Of a DNA stretch of 64,000 nucleotides, positions 58,816 to 64,000 are shown in pieces. Position 1 is the first letter of the stretch; each line of letters begins with the position of its first letter. This stretch comes from Halomicrobium salinisoli. Lineage in GTDB: Archaea; Halobacteriota; Halobacteria; Halobacteriales; Haloarculaceae. Location of the stretch: assembly GCF_020405185.1 (NCBI RefSeq), contig NZ_CP084463.1:1426001-1490000 (forward strand), written 5' to 3'. The notes below the pieces were generated by a model. It saw only the letters and a list, made by a program, of their open reading frames with translations, made no database searches and was not told where the DNA came from. Made by a program: the position numbers and the translations under genes.

Positions 58816-60228
58816 ATGCACGAACCCAGCGATCACGCCGGAGACGCACAGCACGCCAACGACCCGCGGACCGCAGCGACCGGCCGGCGGGGATTCATGA
58901 AGCTCGTCGGCGCGGGCGCGACCGTCGGGGCGCTCGGCGGCTCGATGCTCGGCTCCGCGGCGGGGCTACCGGGCGATCCGACGCCGCGGCTCCACCGGGA
59001 CGGGAACGTCATGCGCGACCCGAGCGACAACGTGGTCGCCCTCCACGGGCTGAACGTCGTCGACCCGCGGCGGGCGAACGCGAACGTCGACTGGACGCTG
59101 CCCATCGAGGACCTGATCGAACTCGCGACGAACCCCGACGAGGGGTGGAACGCGCAGGTGATCCGCCTGCCGCTACAGCCCATCGACATCGCGGATCCGA
59201 CGGGCGACTACGGCGAACTCGAACCGGGTAACTTCGACCAGACCCGACTGGAGTCGTACCTCGAGAACCACGTCGACGACGCCGTCCAGGCCTGCAAGGA
59301 GCGGGGCGTCTACTGCATCGTCGACTACCACCGCCACCGGACGACCGACTTCACGACGGCCGCGCTCGACGAGGAAGTCCGGATGTTCTGGAACACGGTT
59401 GCGCCGCGCTACGCGGAGGAGAGCCACGTCCTCTACGAGGTGTACAACGAACCCATCGGCGCGAACCGCGGCGGCTACGGTTCGGATCAGGCCGAGCAGT
59501 GCTACCTCCGCTGGCGGGAGACGGCCCAGCCCTGGGTCGACATCATCCAGGAGGAGGCGCCCGAGGCCCCGGTCATCGTGGGCTCGCCCAGCTGGTCGCA
59601 GTACACCTACCTCGCGCCGGACAACGAGTTCGACGGTGACAACCTCATGTACGCCGGTCACGTGTACGCCCAGGAGTACCTTCGACCGCTCTCGGAGTCG
59701 TTCGGCGCGCCGGCCGAGGAGGTGCCCGTGTTCATGACGGAGTGGGGCTTCGACTCGACGGGCGAGAGCGAATCGCACCTCAACGGGAGCGTCGGCACCG
59801 AGGGCCAGCAGTTCGAGTCCTTCTACGAGGAGTACGACCACGTCCACTCGACGGCCTGGATCCTCTCGCACTTCTGGAGCCCGACGATGGTCGACGAGAG
59901 CTACGAGGTCAGCACGGAGTACGGGAGCTTCGTCCAGGACTTCCTCGAGTCGAAGACGGGCGTCAACCGGCCCGGCGACGGCGGTCCCGACCCCGTCGGA
60001 CCCCCGGAAGAGGACCGCCCGTCCTGGCCCGAGAACGCGACGGACCCCGACGGCGACGGACTGTACGAGGACCTCAACGGCAACGGCGAGGCCGACTACT
60101 CCGACGTCGTCGACTACTTCAACAACATGGACAGCGATCGCATGCAGAGCAACGTCCAGTACTACGACTACAACGGCAACGGCGAGGTCGACTTCGCGGA
60201 CCTGGTCGATCTGTTCAAACAGATCTGA
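58816..60228 (+). CDS. Tat-exported GH5 glycoside hydrolase with dockerin-like tail
   Basis: 470 residues. Tat signal GRRGFMKLVGAGATVGALGG (24-43) exports it folded. Residues ~55-385 are a GH5 (beta/alpha)8 barrel: VVALHGLNVVD, IVDYHRHR, the acid/base Glu in YEVYNEPIG and the nucleophile Glu in FMTEWGFDST. It cleaves beta-1,4-glucan or mannan type chains; the subfamily is unclear. Residues ~400-470 have two Ca-loop repeats, DPDGDGLYEDLNGNGEADYSD and YDYNGNGEVDFADL, the haloarchaeal dockerin-like EF-hand pair. No cohesin is in the window. Confidence 0.88.
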   Translation: MHEPSDHAGDAQHANDPRTAATGRRGFMKLVGAGATVGALGGSMLGSAAGLPGDPTPRLHRDGNVMRDPSDNVVALHGLNVVDPRRANANVDWTLPIEDLIELATNPDEGWNAQVIRLPLQPIDIADPTGDYGELEPGNFDQTRLESYLENHVDDAVQACKERGVYCIVDYHRHRTTDFTTAALDEEVRMFWNTVAPRYAEESHVLYEVYNEPIGANRGGYGSDQAEQCYLRWRETAQPWVDIIQEEAPEAPVIVGSPSWSQYTYLAPDNEFDGDNLMYAGHVYAQEYLRPLSESFGAPAEEVPVFMTEWGFDSTGESESHLNGSVGTEGQQFESFYEEYDHVHSTAWILSHFWSPTMVDESYEVSTEYGSFVQDFLESKTGVNRPGDGGPDPVGPPEEDRPSWPENATDPDGDGLYEDLNGNGEADYSDVVDYFNNMDSDRMQSNVQYYDYNGNGEVDFADLVDLFKQI

Positions 60229-60530
60229 TCGGGAGCGAAGCGGTCGCGAATCTATCGTCGGCCGATCGCGCTCCAGTTTCGGGGCGGCGCTCCGCGACGG
60301 AGCGACGTTCCCCGGGCGGTCAGGCGGTCACCTGACGCCCGCGGCGACTGCAGTTCCTCTGTCGGGCTGAGACGACCAGTCGCGAGTGCCGATCGCTTTC
60401 CTCAGCCGTCCGCGTTCGATATAGCGATATGAGGTTTACGTGTTTCGAGGGCGCCGGACCGTTGGTGCACAACTAACAGTAGAATTGACATTTGCGTCCG
60501 TTCGACTACCGCGAGAGCCGCCAGCGTCCA
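60229..60530. other. Intergenic region between GH5 gene and integrase
   Basis: 302 bases, convergent genes on both sides. Short inverted repeat GTTGGTGCACAAC (about 60462-60474) is followed by AACTAACAGTAGAATTGAC, and GATATAGCGATATG at about 60418-60432. An attachment site is conceivable next to an integrase, but no second copy was found in the window. No gene seen. Confidence 0.4.
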
Positions 60531-61568
60531 TCACAGCAGCGTGTAGACGTTGCGCTCGTACACCTCGCGGACGCGGTCGCCCCAGTCGTGAGTGTAGGTG
60601 TCGATGATGTCCTGGGCGACGTCGCCGCGGAGGTACTTGACGATGCCCCGGTCGCCGGTGCGGTCCCGGAGGTGCGTGGTGAAGAAGTGCCGGAAGTAGT
60701 GCGGAGTGACGTTCTCGGCGGCCCCGCCGCCGTCGCGGTACCAGCCCCGTTCCCTGGCGTGGTGCTCGACCAGGTGGTGGACCATGTCGGGCGTCAGCCG
60801 CTTGCCCCACTCGCCGCTCGTGCTGGTAAAGAGCGGCTCGGCGTCGCTTCTCGCGTCCGGTCTGATCGCCAGCCACTCGCGGAGGACCGCAGAGAGCTCG
60901 CCGTCCACCGGAATCGTCGTGTCCCGCTTTCGCTTGTTCGAGGCCGTCCGCTCCTCGCCGTTGACGACGGCGCCCCGGGTCGGCGCAGACGAGACGAACA
61001 GGGAGTTCGGACGTCCTTCTATCTGTCCGCGAACGGCCGTCTGCGGGCCGATATCGGCGTCGTCGACGTTGAGGTCCCGGCAGTCGAGGTTGCACAGCTC
61101 CCCGACGCGCATCCCCGTCTTGAGCAGCGTCACGACGACCGCTCGCTCCAGCGGATGGCCGATAGACGCGACGAACGCCCGCATCTCCTCGACGCTGATC
61201 TCCCGTCGGGTGGGGTCCGTGTCGATGGTCTCGTCCATCTCCTCCATCACCAGCGTCATCGGGTTGGCGTCGAACGCCCCCACCTCGGTCATGTAGGCGT
61301 AGAACCGGTGGAGGTAGGAGGCGTAGGTCGCCACCGTCGACTCGCTCTTCTCGCCGCGGAGCTCGTGGACGTACGCCATGCAGTCCCGGTGGCTCGCGCT
61401 CTCGAGGGGGACCGGCCGCGCCCCCTCGGTGAGGAACGCCTCGAAGTCCCGAAGCACTCGCTCGTAGTACTCCCGGGTCCGTTCGGTCTTCCCGTGGTAG
61501 GTGACGTCCTCCAGAAAGTAGGCGACGGGGTCCTCCTCGACCGCCGCCTCGTCGGCGCGGGAACTCAT
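60531..61568 (-). CDS. Tyrosine recombinase / phage-type integrase
   Basis: 345 residues from the ATG at 61568. The SAM-like N-terminal domain (~1-110: YFLEDVTYHGKTERTREYYERVLRDFEAFL) binds DNA. The catalytic half has Arg in LLKTGMRVGELCNL, the box PHYFRHFFTTHL (H-x-x-R), and the Tyr nucleophile in IIDTYTHDWG. The usual LGH before the Tyr is LRGD, as in several haloarchaeal integrases, so the third His is replaced. It probably belongs to an integrated element or is a Xer-like resolvase. It overlaps the DUF5805 gene by four bases. Confidence 0.9.
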   Translation of the reverse strand: MSSRADEAAVEEDPVAYFLEDVTYHGKTERTREYYERVLRDFEAFLTEGARPVPLESASHRDCMAYVHELRGEKSESTVATYASYLHRFYAYMTEVGAFDANPMTLVMEEMDETIDTDPTRREISVEEMRAFVASIGHPLERAVVVTLLKTGMRVGELCNLDCRDLNVDDADIGPQTAVRGQIEGRPNSLFVSSAPTRGAVVNGEERTASNKRKRDTTIPVDGELSAVLREWLAIRPDARSDAEPLFTSTSGEWGKRLTPDMVHHLVEHHARERGWYRDGGGAAENVTPHYFRHFFTTHLRDRTGDRGIVKYLRGDVAQDIIDTYTHDWGDRVREVYERNVYTLL

Positions 61569-61978
61569 TCGATCGTGTACCCCCCGTTGCGTCCGCTGTA
61601 GCGGACCTCGTCCCGGGACTGGAGGTCCTGCAGCGTCTCCTCCAGTCGGTCCTCGACGTTCTCGGTCAGCGCGGCGACGAGTTCGTCCCACTCGTAGCAC
61701 TCGCCGTCGGCGAGGATCTCCAGAACCCGGTCTTCCAGCCGCTCACCCCTGGGGTCAGGCCCGGAAGACCGGCCTTCGTCGGCGTCCTCCTGATCGGGCG
61801 TCTCGTCGCGTTCTACTCCCTCGAAGCCGCGACGCCCGGCCTGGACCATCGACCGGACGAACTCGCTGAGGCTCATGTCGAGTTCGTCGGCGTGGCGCTT
61901 CCACTCGTCTTTCTGGTAGGCCGGGACGTACGTCTGGACGCGGGCCCGCGAGGTGTCGACGTCCTCCTCGGTCGCCAT
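61565..61978 (-). CDS. DUF5805-family DNA-binding protein
   Basis: 137 residues. Residues ~10-55 (ARVQTYVPAYQKDEWKRHADELDMSLSEFVRSMVQAG) form a ribbon-helix-helix pattern. An acidic linker follows, then a C-terminal winged-helix-like part (LEDRVLEILADGECYEWDELVAALTENVEDRLEETLQDLQSRDEVRY). I recognise it as the DUF5805 family, usually beside integrases. Its ATG is at 61978, and two CGGATA palindromes lie 43-66 and 136-156 bases upstream, likely its own operators. Likely controls the integrase. First gene of the operon. Confidence 0.78.
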   Translation of the reverse strand: MATEEDVDTSRARVQTYVPAYQKDEWKRHADELDMSLSEFVRSMVQAGRRGFEGVERDETPDQEDADEGRSSGPDPRGERLEDRVLEILADGECYEWDELVAALTENVEDRLEETLQDLQSRDEVRYSGRNGGYTIE

Positions 61979-62020
61979 GGTCGGCAGTTGGTCCCCGGAT
62001 ACATGAATCTAACCCACGTT

Positions 62021-62044
62021 CACGGATAAGAGAGGTTATCTGTG
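62021..62044. promoter_or_regulatory. Palindromic site 1 upstream of the DUF5805-integrase operon
   Basis: CACGGATAA, six bases, TTATCTGTG: nine-base inverted arms with one mismatch. Together with the two bases before it, TTCACGGATAA (62019-62029) recurs exactly at 62114-62124. It is placed in the promoter region of the DUF5805 gene, so a binding site for that RHH-like protein is the simplest reading. Confidence 0.55.
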
Positions 62045-62113
62045 GCCATGACGTCCTATTTCGTCGATCTCGGCCGCGTTCTCCCGGCCTCGAGCCCGCA
62101 TTATGAGGTCACT

Positions 62114-62134
62114 TTCACGGATAACGTATATCCG
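62114..62134. promoter_or_regulatory. Palindromic site 2 upstream of the DUF5805-integrase operon
   Basis: Contains TTCACGGATAA (62114-62124), 95 bases from its first copy, and the perfect inverted repeat CGGATA-ACGTA-TATCCG (62118-62134). It also contains an AT-rich CGTATATCC that could be a promoter box. Confidence 0.55.
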
Positions 62135-64000
62135 CCGGTTCCATCCGTGGTTGTGTCTGTCTGCCATGGCCATTCGGTTCTGCTTCGAAACGCGCTCGGC
62201 CTGGGCGCGATACACGCTGCCATCGCGGCCACCCCGGTCAGTGGTTTCGAGGCAGAGCCAGAAGGACTGTCCCAAATCGGGGCCGTCACGGAGTCATCGA
62301 TTCCGGTGTCTCCTCGGTGGGGTCCGTAGCAGTCACGCTCCGGATCGCGCCGCGTCGCGTCGGTCCCGACATCGTCGAACATGTACCGACCCGACGGCCG
62401 ACAGACCCCGTTCCGCACGTGTGGTCAGGCTGTCGAGCGGCGACCAGTGATGGGCCGTTCCCCGTCGGAAGCGGCTTCGATTCGAATCGGCCACCCCCGG
62501 CGACGCGCTTCGCAGGCACTCGCGGGCCGTAGACGTCGGAATCAGGCCGTGATCAGCGGTCTGATTCGATGGTCTCTGTGTGTCCCCTCGCAGAAGGGTC
62601 CGGCTCAGGCGGCCCTGACGGCCCTCCAGCAGTCGGAAGCCGAATCGGCGGCTGGCGAGTGCGCCAACGCCCCGGCGTCGACGAAAGTCGGTGAGTCGTC
62701 CACGCCCGGACGGCACTCGGTCGGCCTTCCTGGACGTTCCAGTCACTCGTCGAGACGGCGTCGGCGAGTCGACGGATCCGGAGTCGGGGGAACGGCGCCG
62801 ACGCCAGCCACGCACGGCCGCGTCTGGACGTCGGAAGGGACGCGGACTCGGTGGTCGCCGATCAGTCAGAGTTCGGAGGAACCCGGGCTTCGCGAGCCGG
62901 AGGTGGGTTTCGCGACGCATCGGTCCGCACGGGCGCGGAACGAGCTGGCGCTCGGCGCGCTTCCCGGTCGGTCCGCTCGATTGTCACCGCTGGCAGCCGT
63001 CCCAGTCGACCCCGTGTCCGGCGCTCCTAACCCCGGGGTCGACGGTCGGAACCGGCATTAGACCGGCCTCGAGTTCGTCCCGCTCGTTGGGGGCGACGGT
63101 CCACAGTCGTCGGCGTGGGACCGAACCGGGGGGTGTTTCGTTCCGCCCGGCGAGAGCCGATGCGGGACACGGTCCTCGCGTCCGGACCGGCGGATTCGGG
63201 GAGGAAGTCCCCGGACGCGACGAGAGGTCCCGTCATCCCGGACTGGCCCGACGTCTCCTCCGCACCGCTCGTCGCCGGGGAGGGGGAAGGAATCGCCCGG
63301 TCGGTGCTGTGTTCTACCGGAGTCCGGCGACAGTCCGGACGACCGGAGACATCTCGGTGACCACGAAACCGGCCGTCCGCGGACGCCACGGACCGGAACC
63401 GCTGTCTCGGGCTCCTCGCGCCCGCTGCCGACCGGTTAGGTGGCTCGATCCGGTAGTGACGTACCGACGGCGCCGACGCGAACTGGGCCGCCCGGTCGGC
63501 CGAACAGCAGAACGGAGACCGGCTGTGGATTCCGCGGCGAAGCCGTCCGGGGCCGCGGACCCGTCGTGGCGGGGGCTCGGTCCCACTATCAGACGCCACC
63601 GCGGCGAGCGACGGCACCGGGCGAGGGCGCGCGACGGCCCTGAACGTGAGTTCCGTTCCGCTACAACAACATACGAGCGATCGGGCGAAGGCGTCCGGTG
63701 GCACGAGGTGACGGGGCCAGGGTTCCGGCGGGACCCCTCACTCCGTCAGGCGCGGGAATCCGGCGACGGATCACCGCAGACGAGCCCCGGGCGCGACGTC
63801 GACGGGCCAGTCGGGCCGAGGTTGCGACTCGACGACGGTACTGGCATGGTTATCGCGACGGGGGATCGCTCGGTCGTCCGTACGCGGCCGCTTCCGACGC
63901 GGTCGAACGCGGGAGTCGAGGCCACCAGTCGTGTCTCGATCGCCTCTCCCGAATCGGTGGTATCCCAGACCCAGCCCTGTCAAAAATGTCATACAGGCGT
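62135..64000. other. About 1.9 kb without convincing genes
   Basis: Frames up to ~226 residues are open on both strands, but all translate to Arg/Ser/Pro/Gly-rich, non-acidic products, without conserved motifs, and none shows a promoter at the right distance. That is what random GC-rich sequence gives. CCGGA/TCCGG words look unusually dense at 63100-63600. I saw no tRNA-like T-arm (GTTC-R-A-x-x-C) and no rRNA sequence. It may be a decayed part of an element linked to the integrase, or a long non-coding leader of a gene beyond the window. Confidence 0.45.

Noticed and set aside
62036..63704. Several open frames of 70-226 residues on both strands
   Set aside because: Products are Arg/Ser/Pro-rich with no acidic bias, no motif and no promoter at a suitable distance; typical of random GC-rich frames.
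1..64000. CRISPR array or cas genes
   Set aside because: No regularly spaced direct repeats of 28-37 bases and no Cas-like protein were seen.
1..64000. tRNA, rRNA, 7S or RNase P RNA genes
   Set aside because: By eye I found no T-arm/anticodon cloverleaf or rRNA signature in the gaps; a covariance-model scan was not possible here.

Overview
The window is a stretch of a haloarchaeal (class Halobacteria) chromosome. The evidence is high GC with strong GC bias at third codon positions, very acidic Asp/Glu-rich proteins, archaeal housekeeping genes (proteasome beta with an N-terminal Thr propeptide, Dph2, UPF0212/DUF555, AglB and AglJ), HTH-10 (Bat-type) regulators, and TATA boxes about 27 bases ahead of start codons, which suggests leaderless transcripts. 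A Haloarcula-like family is possible, but this is only an impression.
Layout. 1-10.8 kb: the 3' part of gyrA, a pair of small membrane proteins, an FNR-type oxidoreductase, a secreted surface protein, and metabolic genes (AGE epimerase, arginase, SDR epimerase, NDH-2-like dehydrogenase). 11.0-14.0 kb: eight tandem, overlapping genes for paralogous two-helix membrane proteins, the most unusual region. 14.0-24.7 kb: nucleoside salvage (cdd-udp), a GlmM-type mutase, psmB, DUF555, an HTH-CBS regulator, purM, an S2P protease with a TraB-like protein, PadR, a thioesterase and two tiny Cys-rich proteins. 24.8-41.1 kb: a protein N-glycosylation locus with AglB, an AglG-like transferase, a GT4, two flippases, three sulfatase-fold enzymes, a phosphodiesterase-fold protein and AglJ, with a TrmB-family regulator inside it. 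41-54 kb: rhomboid, METTL5-like methylase, dph2, YlbF, MBL, coiled-coil and HisG-like proteins, an MhqO/MhqD-like pair with an HTH-10 regulator, and GshA. 54.6-60.2 kb: DUF1328, a large PAS/GAF/HTH-10 regulator and a Tat-secreted GH5 glycosidase with a dockerin-like tail. 60.5-64 kb: an integrase/DUF5805 operon with palindromic sites upstream, then about 2 kb without convincing genes.
Main discoveries. (i) The eight-gene array reads as four tandem repeats of a two-gene unit, two alternating subfamilies with a conserved frame and a variable outer loop. A related pair sits beside gyrA. No function is known to me. (ii) Three copies of a modular intergenic element share a 20-bp core and have stems that differ in sequence but keep pairing. 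Two copies lie between an intact gene (gyrA, purM) and a second, in-frame copy of that gene's 3' end. (iii) The sulfatase-fold enzymes of the glycosylation locus carry Thr or Ser where a formylglycine sulfatase needs Cys-x-Pro-x-Arg, so they are more likely phospho-transferases or hydrolases.
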